From assembly GCF_008831285.2 (NCBI RefSeq), contig NC_045139.1:30780706-30844705 (forward strand): DNA of 64,000 bases. Direction: 5' to 3'. Position 1 is the first letter of the stretch; each line of letters starts with the position of its first letter. The stretch is from Nymphaea colorata (Eukaryota; Streptophyta; Magnoliopsida; Nymphaeales; Nymphaeaceae). The translations under genes and the position numbers were made by a program. Positions 12,456-24,345 of the stretch are shown here, one piece after another. The notes beneath the pieces were generated by a model. It saw only the letters and a list, made by a program, of their open reading frames with translations, did not search any database and had not been told where the DNA came from.

Positions 12456-12561
12456 TCGTGGTTAAATCATGATGGAAAAGATCTGGCCAGTGAAATAAGA
12501 GAGAAAATCTAAAGTAGAGGGCCTCGCCCTCAGCAGGTTTTTACTGGAAAAAGAGAGAAAA

Positions 12562-12780
12562 TCACATTGTATAGTGATTTGAGATCACCAGAATCTCATA
12601 TCCATAGATTTAAGGTCAGACACTCCCACGATCCGGCCTTTGATCCATGGTTTTTTACATGTAACGTAGATTTAAGATTCGTGCTGCTAAGATCCACTAT
12701 CGGTTTAAACCAATGATCTTATAGTGCACATCTTTTAATGCAGCCTCAAATACGAGATCCGAAGCTACCAAACACTACCG
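12562..12780 (+). mobile_element. Tourist-like MITE, copy lacking a clear left end
   Basis: The right half is well preserved: CATCTTTTAATGCAGCCTC and then GATCCGAAGCTACCAAACAC match the family right end at 5862-6078. The left terminus GGTTGTGTTTG is missing or mutated, so the start is approximate. Confidence 0.45.
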
Positions 12781-12900
12781 AAAGAAGATCTTATTCATCA
12801 ATATGATCAAACTAAATCGCCCAAAAATAAGTTCAATAAAAAAAAAAAAACATTGAAAAGTGAGTAATGGGCTGACATGTGTGCATGTGTGTGTGTGCAT

Positions 12901-12923
12901 GTGTGTGTGTGTGTGTGTGTGTG
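12901..12923 (+). repeat. (GT)n microsatellite
   Basis: An uninterrupted GT dinucleotide run, preceded by interrupted GTGTGCAT units from about 12878. Confidence 0.9.
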
Positions 12924-13049
12924 ATGTCACCAAATTGGTAGCCTTAAATTTAGTTGGTGGTCAATCTTACATGACTTGGGCAACTAGGCCAAGATTGGTT
13001 GCAAGTTTTTCCATGCATGTGCATGCCAGGCATGAAGAGGTTACTTGAT

Positions 13050-14078
13050 AGCGATGTGAACATTATGGACTTTTATTGAGCTCAAAGAGTGGGGGCTACC
13101 TGAGCAGAACAGATCCATTCCTGTGCAATTGCTCAAAAATTATGTAATGTCACCTTTAGCTCAAATTTTCCAAGGTTCTTTTCCACAATTCTAACTGTAT
13201 GGATGTGATTTATCTATTTTAAAATCTACAGATTGCCTATGAGCATATTGCTATTTCAATGCACGAATATGATTTTTTATATCTGTCAATGAAGATTTGG
13301 CTATCTGAAATATCAAGAGGTGTAAGCATTGAATGATGTAAGAGTTATAGACGACGCAAAACGCATTCATAAACTTAAAACCTTGAAAATAAGCATCAGC
13401 AATTGCCTTCAAGAAAGTGACAACGTAGTTTCTTATCTTCGTTTTTTACAATTTTATTGCTGACTTCGAAGTTGCAGAAAAGCAACCGAAGCTTCCCATT
13501 ATCAAGGCCAGTTCAACTTGGGAAAAGTAGGAAAGGGTCTTCCTTGAATTTTTTTTTTTTTAGAGAGAGAAAGCTGCCACACTTGATTTCACAATGAACA
13601 ATTATTGCATTTAAAGCGTACAGTTTATTCGAGAAAAAGTAAAAGGACATCACAATCTTTAAGGGTTGAGGCTTAGTTAGTTCTGAATGGAGGGTGTTGA
13701 CCATGAATCCAAATGAGTTCAATAATTCATTCATCTTTCACCCCAATATATATATATATATATATATATACACACTATACAAGACTTTTTTTTCTTCAAA
13801 AAAAATCATATAATACCAATATCAAAGACTGATATCGGTGTCTCAATTCAAAATTTCAACATCATAATAAGTACTGAGAAAAAGGAGGACTAGAGAAAAT
13901 GATAGGTCGCAAGTTGGCGACTAAAAAGTCTAGCAATGGCATTCACCTCATTGGCTTTACCTTAAACGCCAAACTTCATATAACATCACATTTTATCATG
14001 AAGAACTTCAAACATATAATATCATCTAATCCACTAAGCCTGAAATTGGGTCATTTTTTGTCATCTAAACATAGCTCC

Positions 14079-14128
<50 letters not shown>

Positions 14129-16540
14129 TTTCTTAAGAGTAAAATGCAACTGAGAGAACAAAAGTAACCTTTGTCCATGGACTTCCATCCTTGGACAAGG
14201 GTCTCATGTTAGAAAAAATACAAAGTGAGAGGCCGATTAAACACAAGGACCCACATGGGTTGTTGGCTTTGTTATTGGCTATTAGGACCACACCACCCTC
14301 TTCAAGTTGCCCGTTTCTTTCTTTGTCAAGCAGCCAACTTTGTCCCCATAGGACAGACAATTCTCACTACAAGTTGTTCAGACTTTGTACTAAGAATTCA
14401 ATGTTCTTGCTTTCACATGCAAACTTATTCACTCTCCCTCTCTCTCTCTCTCTCTTCTCTCAAGAAACAACACCAATATGTTGAACACAGCTTCTTTGAA
14501 CTCGGCCAGGTTTAGGTCTAGTCCGGCCTCATGCATGTTGTCTTCATGTGAAAAGGTCGATTTTTGGCTTGTATGTGAACTCGGTTCGAGCGCACGAAGC
14601 CAGAAATCTAAACCAGGGTTGGTGCAATGACCCAAGGAACAAGGACATGGACATATATGTTTGCGCAACCGCCACATATAGGCGGGTTTGGCGACAAAGA
14701 AGAACAAGACAAGATCTTTTTTTTCCCTTTGTTGCCTGGTCTGAGATCATTGGGAAGTCATGGTCAAGCACGGTTCGGACGCTCAAACCTGGGTCAAGGT
14801 GAGAAATGTTGAGAAGAAGGAGAGACTGCGGTCTGGGGGGCGCCGGCTTGCCCACCCAGGAGCAGATATGTACCGCGGTGTCTGGCTTGTTACAAACCCT
14901 AAATATTTGCAATCCAACATGATTTCGAGATTTTTCTAGTTAACTTGGTCATGTTTTAGATGGTGTCTTAATATTGATTAGGTGGTGTTGCTCCTGTTTG
15001 TCAAGCTTAATATGGCAATAATTAAACAATGTTTTCTCTTCTTCTCTTGGGGACTGACAGATTATGGTTACAATGAGGCCACAGAGCATTGAATGTCTCG
15101 CCATCTAAAACTTAAAAGGCGTTTGATTGCTTGGAGAATTTATCCATGGCGTATTTGGACGGGCTTCTGCGGGATATATGAAACCATTTGGACCCCTTGA
15201 TCAGGTCAGTTTTTTTCACCTTTTTTTATGGTTAAAAAAAAAAACCCGAGCCACTATTTGGGAATAATAACAGTATGTTATTGTTTCATGTATCTGACTC
15301 GAAAATTAGGGCAGGTTCATGAAACAATCGAAGAAGTGCACCGATGAAAAGTTAAAAGCCTAGTTGTGTGGATGGAACTTTTTCAATTTAAAAAATATGA
15401 CATCTATAAATAGATAGTGAACCAGAAACTTTATATGTGGGTCAAAATATTTTGCATAAACTTCAAAAATTTAGAAAGGAAAGAGGAGGGGGTAAATTAA
15501 TGACTTCTTTCATATGCATCGAATATTTTTGTTCTTTTTTCCTGATTTTATACAGTTATGCTGAATGATCAAAATTTCAATCAGAAAAGCTACTAATTAT
15601 GCTGATGAATCCATCGTTTCCATCAATTACTTGCTGAATAGATTGATTGTTCACATTAAAGATTGGCTAAGAGATGAATGAAAAAACTACACTTCCTCAT
15701 CCATGGTTATAAACAGCTGAATCATTCAAATCATGTTCAACTTTTTTGTTCTTTGTTTTACACAGGCCTGAGGATCCTGATGACTCATTTTTTTGTCAAT
15801 AAAAAATTATTTTATATTGTTACTGTTAGACATAAAAAAATGACAAAATATCAAAAAGGAAAAAACAAAAAAAAATAATAGCCTTAGATATTGACATCTG
15901 AATTGGCATGTGCCTGTGACATATCTCTAGATCTGAAACAAATTAAAATGTACAAGGAAAACACTCCATTAAAGGCATCATTGAAGGCAATCAAGGAAAG
16001 TATCGCTCTTTATTACGCAATCAATGAGGAAGATGTTGGGGAATTTCTGCCTTAAATGGCTAACAGTATCTTTGCATACTTCCTTCAATACTTAATACAT
16101 TAAATATCCCGTTATTAAAAGCATATTTGATTGACAATGATGAACACTTCCTGTCCCTGCCTTGTGCAGCCGTCTCAACCGTCGAAATAAGTATAAGCGA
16201 TCTGACAAACTCTGTTCATCAACCTCTGCTATTATTCTTGAAGAGCTTTACTGATCAGCCTTTTATTAATTCAAGCAGATTCAGGGCTTGTATTCAATCA
16301 TTGACAGAATTCACTATTGCATGTACTGATGACAATGGTTGGGACCATCCCTTAGGGGTGGAACCAGAAATTTTTCATGAAAGGGGTCGAATTAAAGTTT
16401 TTAAATTTTGACACGGACCGAAATATCATTTTTCAAAATTTTTATATAGGACAAATAAAATTTTCTAAAATTTATATGTAAATTTAAAAAAAAAAATAGG
16501 TGGAGCTAAGACTCATGTGCGACCCCCTTGGCTCCGTTTG
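13050..16540. other. Intergenic with microsatellites
   Basis: No gene was found. It contains a (TA)n tract at 13746-13770, a long (GA)23 tract at 14081-14126 and a CT-rich tract at 14435-14462. 16353-16533 is a degenerate member of the family with GGGGTGGAACCAGAAATTTTT at its left end. Open frames around 14190-14910 overlap on both strands and show no family resemblance. Confidence 0.45.
14081..14126 (+). repeat. (GA)23 microsatellite
   Basis: A perfect uninterrupted GA dinucleotide run, the longest in the window. Confidence 0.95.
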
Positions 16541-16552
16541 TGCCTTGCCCCG

Positions 16553-16690
16553 AACGACATAGTGTAGCTGGTCGAGTAGACCCTTGTGAAAGCCCATGCC
16601 ATTAGTTCGATTACTATGGGTGATGTGTGTGCGTGCCAAGGGGGTGCAAGTGTCCCGTACTAGTTAATATACACTGACCCCATGCCAGAC
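16553..16690 (+). repeat. tRNA-derived SINE head
   Basis: CATAGTGTAGCTGGTCGAG carries an A-box-like promoter (16560-16572). TAGTTCGATTACT (16603-16615) matches the pol III B box. The spacing is typical of tRNA-derived SINEs. Body sequence rich in GTGTGCGTGCC follows. It lacks the paired acceptor stem of a functional tRNA. A related copy is at 56420-56662 on the minus strand. Confidence 0.5.
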
Positions 16691-16779
16691 GTCTGATGCA
16701 ACCCTTGATCCTGAAGTTCCAGTTTTCATATGGGAGGTGGTATGAGATATCTACTAGGACTCCCTATCACTCCGACAGT

Positions 16780-17295
16780 TAGGGGTGAACACGAGTCGAG
16801 CGAGCCCGATTTCAGTCAGCTCGAGCTCGGCTCGACTGATGAAACCTCGAGCTTGAGAATTGCTCGACGGAAGCAGCTCGAGCTCGACTCGGCAGTTACA
16901 TATTGAGCTCGAGCTCGACTCGATTAAGGCAAAACAAACTCGTTTGAATAGATTGATATTCATCGTTACGTGTTGAGATCGAGCTCAACTTGATTAAGGT
17001 TTGACAAACTCGTTTGAATAGAACTAATATTCATTATTACGTGTTGAGCTCGAGCTCGAGCTCGGCTCGATTAAGGCTTGACAAACTCATGAACTCGTTT
17101 GAATATATCGACTTGATTAAGGCTCGAGCTCGACCCGGTAGTTACATGTTGAGCTTGAACTCAACTTGATTATTTGAAAGAGTCGACTTATGAACTCGAG
17201 TTCTACTTGTTAAGCAAATGACTCGGCTCCAACTCATTCACAAACCGAGCTTTAACAAGTCAAGCTCGAGTAGCTCGACTTGTTGTTCACCTCTA
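16780..17295. mobile_element. Non-autonomous hAT-like element packed with GAGCTCG repeats
   Basis: The 516-bp element starts TAGGGGTGAACACGAGTCGAG and ends GCTCGACTTGTTGTTCACCTCTA. After reverse complementing the right end, these are near-identical terminal inverted repeats of about 22 bases. It is flanked by 8-bp direct repeats with one mismatch: CCGACAGT (16772-16779) and CCGACAAT (17296-17303), the duplication size of hAT elements. The interior is a degenerate array of about 70-bp units, each with TTGAGCTCGAGCTC, GATTAAGG, GACAAACTC and GTTTGAATA. No transposase is encoded. Confidence 0.75.
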
Positions 17296-17303
17296 CCGAC
17301 AAT

Positions 17304-17620
17304 GGCCGAACCGCGCTTTGGTTGGTTTGGCTTATACAAGTACCAAAAAGTGGTTGGAAATCTGTACTAGGCTCAGTCAGCTGCATAAATGAGCTGAATA
17401 TGGACAAGGGCTCTTCATCGCGAGATGACCAACTAGAGAAAAGTTTGGCCGGAGACACAGAAAGTAGACATTATACTCCAAAGAAATAAGAAGTTGGGTG
17501 GAAGCTGGGACGCTCTGTTGGGTGGTTGGTCTCTTCCGCTCACCCACAAGAGAAAAGTTCAGAATATAAATCCACAGTTGCGCTTGAGGTCCACCCTAAG
17601 TGTAATGAGCTTGCTTGTTT
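17304..17620. repeat. Dispersed family X, copy
   Basis: It shares ATAAGAAGTTGGGTGGAAGC with 7590-7880 and 33070-33400. It also shares a downstream module, CCACAGTTGCGCTTGAGGTC here against ACAACTGTGGGCTTGAAATC near 33351. It directly abuts the hAT-like element. Confidence 0.4.
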
Positions 17621-17867
17621 CCTTGGCGACAGCAACAAAAGTAGATGTAGTCATTTAGAAGGTTTTACTGTGGTCTTTGAGTCGATCCATGGAGTAGAGC
17701 CGCAAATAGGGAGACAAAAGTGAAAGAGATGGAATGAGATTTCAAAAGCTTGGGGGTCCCTTTCTCTCAAACCTAACTACAATTCTATTGGTTATAGTTC
17801 ACATTGGGACAAGTTGCTTATTCATCAACTACTACTCTAGTTTCTTTTAGATTTTCTTGGCTGTTTG

Positions 17868-18117
17868 GGAGCTGACAGTTGAGGGAAACACCCTTATTAA
17901 GAACAGGGGGCGAATGTCTAGATTCGGTTCATTAATTCATTTGGGTAGCCCAAAGTCAGATCATATTTTTCATGAACCTAGAGATTGTTTTAAGCTTTGC
18001 ACATGGTTTTTTTAGATTTTGATTAATTATGAGTAGTTCGATCAATATATTGAGCTGAGCTTAAGCTTGAGCGATGATCATAAAACTAACTTCAGCGCGA
18101 AATCATGTGATCAACAT
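17868..18117. repeat. Dispersed repeat family Y, copy 2
   Basis: It is largely collinear with 6849-7110, from GGAGCTGACAGTTGAGG to CGCGAAATCATGTG, with scattered substitutions and small indels. Termini and class are unknown. Confidence 0.55.
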
Positions 18118-18154
18118 ATTAACCTAGTTATAGATTTACGTATACTTGCATGCA

Positions 18155-18360
18155 GGGGTAGAGCTAAAAATTTTTCATTGCATGGGCCAAATTATAGTTT
18201 TAAAATTTTAACATGAGCCAAAACATAATTTTTCAACATTTTTATACATGCTAATCTATCATTTTAAAATTTTACATACAAAATTTTGATTTGTTAAAAA
18301 TTTTTAAGGTGTGGGGGGTGGGCATGGCCCCGCCGGCCCCCTGCCTCTGTCTCTGCTTGC
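18155..18360 (+). mobile_element. Degenerate hAT-like MITE (GGGGTAGAGC family)
   Basis: It begins CAGGGGTAGAGCTAAAAATT and ends near GGGCATGGCCCCGCCGGCC, with an AT-rich interior. The arrangement matches the family at 4831, 31405 and 57258, although termini are eroded. Confidence 0.35.
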
Positions 18361-19180
18361 ATAGGTTTGAATTTTTTTTGTTTGACTGCAAAAAGAGATA
18401 GAAACTTTATGCAAGCATGCTTTTGTTCACCAAATGTCAAGAAGTGTTTGATAAGAGGACTTTGTGTTCTTGAAACACATGTTCCTATAATATATGTTTT
18501 ACATTTTTGTTGCAGAAAATATGTTATAATTGTGGATGTTGTTCCAAGATCTAACAATAAAACCCTGGCCATAATCATATGATGTATTTTATAAGTTTTT
18601 CCAACATATATTAGAAACATGTATTACAAAAACACAATGATTTTAGACTCTTAAAATCATCAAAGATTAGGGTGAGCCCCAACTACCAAGTCTTAAAAGA
18701 ACAAGACCAATAAAAGTCATGTCTTCCTCCATTGAACCTACAACCTACAACCTACAATCCGGTGCTGGAACCGGTGGGGTTCGATGGCTGGGGTGGGGGG
18801 GCCCAACAAGTGGCGAACTTTTCTGCCCATTTACCGGCCGGCCAAGATGGGTTCGAGTCCGAAAACCGGGACGGATCAAGCAAAAGTACTTTATATGCGG
18901 GACCACGCCAATTCACCGGCACCCCCACCCCAATGAAACTGCCACCCTACACAGTGTGTGTCTGCACACCCTCTACCAGCAACTTCTCCATTAAATCCTC
19001 CCCCCTCACCTATTGATGACCACCGGTGGGCCGATTACTAAAATGCCCCTCTTCTTTCCCCCATTCATTGCCCCCATTAACTTCAGTATCCAAAAATGCA
19101 CAAGCAACCTCATCCCGTAATAGTCAATAGCGTGGTGCAAGTTTTTTTTGAGTTGTATGGTTTGCCAGACAATGATAAAG
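18361..19180. other. Intergenic, GC-richer 18,730-19,080
   Basis: Overlapping open frames at 18,719-19,016 come from GC-rich, low-complexity sequence and resemble no protein. No other feature was recognised. Confidence 0.4.
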
Positions 19181-19517
19181 GCTGTGCATCGGTCGGGCCA
19201 TCGGCGGGTACCCAGCCCCGACTCAGGCACGAGCCCAAAAAAAAAAGAGCACTGGGACAGCCTGATAATTTATAAAAGAGCACTGGGACAGCCTGATAAT
19301 TTATCGGGCCGGCTCAGTTGGGACCGATGAGCCCGGGACTCGATATTTTTCATTTTTATCAATATATATATATATATATATAATGTTTCATGTCGATTAA
19401 TTATATTTATATATTAATTTATATTAAAAAATATTTTTTCAATTTAATTGGGCCAAGCTCTGATTTGAACTCAAGTTTGAATGGTCGGGCCAGGCAGGGC
19501 CGGCCCGATGCACATGC
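19181..19517. mobile_element. Non-autonomous element with GGGCC-rich inverted ends
   Basis: The left end contains TGTGCATCGGTCGGGCC and the right end GGGCCGGCCCGATGCACA; TGTGCATCGG (19183-19192) is perfectly inverted at 19505-19514. The interior includes a perfect 31-bp tandem duplication and a (TA)n run at 19362-19382. The design parallels the GAGCTCG element at 16780. A clean target duplication was not found. Confidence 0.45.
19243..19304. repeat. Perfect 31-bp tandem duplication
   Basis: Two identical 31-bp units (19243-19273 and 19274-19304) beginning AAAAGAGCACTGGGACAGCC. The absence of mismatches suggests a recent duplication. Confidence 0.9.
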
Positions 19518-22375
19518 TTATCATAAACCGATTTTCTCAAGCCTACAAGAATTGCTAAATGTTAGCCGGCTGGTCGAAAGGAAAGGCCAAGAGTACTGGA
19601 GGGTATTTGGGTCATTCACATGAATTTGGTGAATGGTATGATATCTGAAAAATATTTGGATGGCAATAAGTTGAATGAGAACAAACTACAATTGCTTATG
19701 AGAAATTGCAACTAGAATAGATGGGAACTTAAATAAAAGCAAATAAAATGAAAGCAGGTGTTGTGAACGAAATCCAGAAAAGAAACATCGCAAAGAGTTA
19801 AATTTTCTAATAATTATGTCTCCCAACTTAGTCCAAGTTCCCGAAAATTGCGTTAGATATTAGATCATATGAAACGAAGGTAGGTTTTCCAAGTGAATTT
19901 TCAAAGAGAAAATTCAAAGGAAGCCGCAAAAGCAACAAGCCTTGAAAAGTTAGATCTTCTAATGACTTTGTTGATCATAATTTGATTTTCCAAATAGCCA
20001 AATACATTATTGGTCAGATCAAAACTAGACATTGATGAAAACCCTAGAGACCATATTTGATTATCAAAATCATGTTCTAAAAAGCAAAACCAGAAAACAA
20101 TGTCCTTCAAAATTTTCCCCCTGGATTTTCAGTCTCATGTGACAAACTAGAAAAGTTATGTTCTTCCAATTAGAATTCGAAATTATTTAAACTAAAGATA
20201 TGTGCAATGTGAATTTTAAATCTATATCATATGTTAAAAACCATGTTAAAGTAGATGAAAAAATGTTGAGCTTCTTTATTTTGTTTCATGTGAAAAAAAC
20301 TAATACCGGCACTGCCCTTTTTCGGGGCGAGGAAGAAAACGAACCCATCAAGGAAGCAACAGGCCCGAACCGATCGTCTTTGAGACCCACCCCTCCTCCA
20401 GGGAAAAGGACAAGACTGGCCTTTGACTTTTTACTGGCCGGTGGGGAGCGAAAATAGTACCGTTGATTGGGCCCAGGCATGACGACTTTCGGGCCTCTCG
20501 TCGATGGCCTTCCCGTTTTTTGGGGAACAGTTAGAGGATAATAAGGTCATTAGATAATACGATTTTTCCGGAAGGATCCGCTTCGGAAACCCCGTCAGCA
20601 GACTTCTCGCGAGGACAGAAAGACTCTCAAGCTTTCTTTATAATGACCGTAGGGCCCCCAACCTCCTAGACGGTGAATGATCAGTCCTCGGGAAAGGGAC
20701 AAGCAAAGGTTTTGACTTGTACGCGGGGCCGTCGACAGCGAATTAAGGCGTTGCCGCGTAGGGACAAAAAGGTCATTTTCACAACACTATTGTAGCCAAG
20801 GACGGGGCAAAATCGTATTTTTGCATTTATTATCTCCTTATTTATTGCTCGCTACCAGAAATATCCTCTGACAACCATCTTTTCTTTCTCAAGCGTTAGG
20901 TACCACCCTCCTACAAATACGTATCGGACGAGTCGTCTCGCTTGACTCGGAAATCACCTCCCTTGTAAGTGCACTCCGGACCCGGATCGGGATCTAAATC
21001 CAGATCTTCCTAAAGGCATTGGTGTTGGATTTTTATTCTTATTTTCTGCCTTAACTTATTTTAAAAAATAATATGAAAAACCCAACTTTTATATATATTT
21101 TTTTTTATTCATTCAAATTTGTGTGTAATTAAAATTAAAAAACAAGGGGGGGGGGTTCGGTATGATGGGCCAAACTTTGGCTCCTTAGGTATTAGTCTTT
21201 TTCATCAAAGAGAAGCTAAAATGTATTTCCATCAAAGATTGCTCCATATGGATCCCTCATTGGTGGGATTTTTTTTCACTCGATTTCCTGTCCAGTAAAA
21301 CTTATCTAGGCAATCAAATTTGCCCTGAGAGACGTACCCATCTCAAAGAGACTTCGCCCTTCTTATTGTTTCTACTATTTCTTCAAATTGTTAATATGGC
21401 CACAAAAGCATCTGAAAAACTTCTGAAATTTCTTAAAAAACTGTATGAATTTTTTTTGAAGCTCATAACTATTGAGATTCTCTTAATTTATTAGTCGAAT
21501 AGGAAGATGGTAGCGACAAAACCGGAATATTACAATATGAAATATTAAGGATTTCAAATATATGTGGACATCGAACCGAGTACCCCATGGGTATAAAGTT
21601 GATGGTCGAGCTCAGCTGGAGCCCAACCCAACTTTGTTGGGCTCTGGGTTGGCCCCCGACGCGATGCACAACATTAGTGTCATCATTGTGTAGGGGCAAA
21701 GCGAAGGAGGGGGCGTCGCTCTTGCCGTGGCAGCAGGATTAATCCTCCCATTTTTTCATAATCCATCATCATATCGACTTTGATATGTATCTTAAACACC
21801 AGCATATGAGACGATTATCCACACCAAAGAGTGGTTAGCTAACTTACATATTAAGCTTATACGGACTTAGAAAAGCAGGGTATTAGATCGACACCCACCA
21901 TTACTGTTAGAAGAAGCGAAGGACTACGGTCGTTCCTAAACCCTAAACCCTAAAAGACGACGGCGAAGTGCTCCTACAACGGCGGTAGATGCTATTGCAT
22001 TCTGATTTTTAAAAAAATCCGAATTCTTGTGGAAGGAGAAAGTTTGAACTTACAAAATTGTTTGCCCTTATAAGAACATATTTATGCATCAATAAATACT
22101 CTTGCTATTTGTAGGTTTTAAACTATTGAAATCACGTTGAGATTGTGTTATTTGTTGCTCATAATTTTGCACGTATTTTTCAATAAAAGTGTAAGAAAGA
22201 TGAAACACAAACTAGGAAGACGTCTGTGAACAACGTGACTATTTTGGAGAGGAAATTCAAACAAACAGCAAAAAAGTGCTGACGCAAATTTCTTCGGAAA
22301 AAGGTCCGCCCACCTTTATTATAAAGCCAACGAGCAGTTAGTGTACGGGGATGCAGGTAAGTTGGCAGCTAAAGA
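19518..22375. other. Intergenic; GC-rich, promoter-like patch near 20,300-21,000
   Basis: 19,620-20,280 is AT-rich. 20,300-21,000 is distinctly GC-richer with many CpG, and contains CCTTGTAAGTG, which looks like a splice donor near 20,960. 21,935-21,955 has a short telomere-like CCTAAACCCTAAACCCTAAA. No coding exon could be attached to either. They may be relics of a promoter or of a gene not recognised here. Confidence 0.35.
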
Positions 22376-22538
22376 GGTTGTTTGACACCGGTAACAAATT
22401 CTTATTATCCAATGAAACTACCAAAAAAATTAGGGTAGATTCATTGAACCCTGTAACATAATGTTTCATAAATCTGCCAAAATTTTAAAATTAAATCATT
22501 GAACAATAATAAATATCTGTCATGGGTGTCAAACAACC
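22376..22538. mobile_element. Small MITE with perfect 14-bp inverted ends
   Basis: GGTTGTTTGACACC (22376-22389) is perfectly inverted at 22525-22538. The 163-bp interior is AT-rich with TTCATAAATCTGCC-type words that recur in degenerate form around 33690-33860. No target duplication is certain; superfamily undetermined. Confidence 0.6.
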
Positions 22539-23444
22539 CTACAATGCCATTAGTATCACATTTTGCCAAGTGATACTATGCTCCTAAAAGATTTAAGGCC
22601 CATACTCCTTTGAAGTTCAATCCGAAGAAGTTTTTGTTCAGTCCGCGTATCTCAGGTTAATGATATGACAATGCATTCTTTTCTATCTTTTTTTTACATC
22701 ATATTTTCACATTTGTGTGTGTGTGACTCACTTAGATGTACAGTTTTGCTAGTATTAAGTGCGAATATTTTCACATTTTACATCACTCGGTAATTGGTAG
22801 AACAAGAATTAAAAAAATATGAAACCAGAATAAGAAAAAAATAGGCCCTCAAAATGAAAGTTTTTCTTAGCAAATCCGACTTTTTAAGTGCAATTTATAT
22901 GTATTCGGACGATACATGTCACATTTGGCGATTGGATAAGAGGTCGAAACCATTTTCCTTTCTCTGGTCATTGAGACTTGGGCGGGAAATAGAACAACTG
23001 TTAACTGAAATGTAATACATACACTGTTTGTATTTTAGAAAAAATAGAGCCTACAGAAATCGAATCTATACTACAAAACACCAAAATAGATCACACATGA
23101 GGCTGTGATTAGGACAAGATTCCAAAGGATAAAAGATCCCAACAAAACCGTGTCACAAGTGAATCGGACAACCGGTTCCGAGACGTCAAAAGACAACTTT
23201 TTGTGCACAAAATCTTGTGCAGAAAAGGATTTGTCTTTGATCCTGATGGGGAAACCGGAGGAAGGGCTGTAAAAAAATGTGATGACCCAAAGGGGAGGAA
23301 GATAAGAAATCAGAGGAAAAGAGGAAAAAGACAGACTTGACTAAGAAGAAAAACCATTTTGGGAGCGCAAGAAAGACAGAGAAGAAGAAGCAGTCCACAC
23401 TCCACACTGTACAAAAAGTCAGCAACAGCAGGGGGCTTGTCTTC
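22539..23444. other. Upstream region of the HD-ZIP IV gene
   Basis: Intergenic AT-rich sequence changing at about 23,150 to mixed, A/G-rich sequence that probably includes the core promoter. No TATA box could be assigned with confidence, and no L1-box (TAAATGYA) was found here. Confidence 0.3.
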
Positions 23445-24301
23445 CTCTCTCTCTCTCTCTCTTCGTACTATTGCTTTTTCCCAGCCCTTTTCAGTTTTTC
23501 TTCTCCTTCGTCGATAATTTTTGGATGCTCTTTTCATGATAGTACATGATTCAGATCCCAACGATGAGCCTGCGGTAGAGAGAAAAAGGTGGATGCATGA
23601 AATCTGCAGTTTTTTTTTCTCTTATTTTTCTCACAGAAGCCACCGTTGGTAAAAAGTGGGAGGTGAAGGAGATTTAGTGGGAGAGAGAGAGAGCAGAAAG
23701 AAAAGGGCACTTCTGCCTTTTCCTTTTGATGTTCATCAATCTTCCAAAGGTTTCCACTCTCCCCCAAGTTCTTTTTTTTTTTTTTGGTTTTCTACTTTGG
23801 CAGGTTGGAATCCGAATGGTCAACCAACCTCAGTGTCTAAATTTTTCTGTATTTCTCTCTCCAGAATTTGGGTTCATTTCTTTTTAATATTTGAAAGGTG
23901 TGGTTGCGTCCACATGGTTGATTATCTTCTTCTACTGTAGATCAGGACAATTGGGTTTTCTTCTGTCTCCATTCTTTTATTGAAGGAGTCAATTTTATTT
24001 TTTTGAGGGGGTTGGGTTCTTTTCTTTTTCATTTGCTTCTGTCTGGTGTGCTTTTTTTTTCCCTGAGGTTGCTGCATGCAAGGAGAGTGGGCGTGAAGCC
24101 TAGGGTTTTCTGAAGGGGCAGAGAGAGAGAGAGAGATAATGAGAAGGAAAAGCTATAAGCAAGCGAGAGAGTGCTTATGAGTAGTCGAGGGTGAAGGAGA
24201 GGATATGCCTTCCCCTGCTCTCTTTTGCCTTTCTTTTCACTCCCTCTCTCTTGGTTTCTAAAGAGAAAGCCTTGGAGGCACTGAGTTCACATCTGCGTGT
24301 G

Positions 24302-24345
<44 letters not shown>

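Noticed and set aside
20822-20829. Exact L1-box (TAAATGCA on the minus strand) upstream of the HD-ZIP IV gene
   Set aside because: It is 3.6 kb from the start codon, and an 8-mer with one ambiguous base is expected several times in 64 kb, so no role can be claimed.
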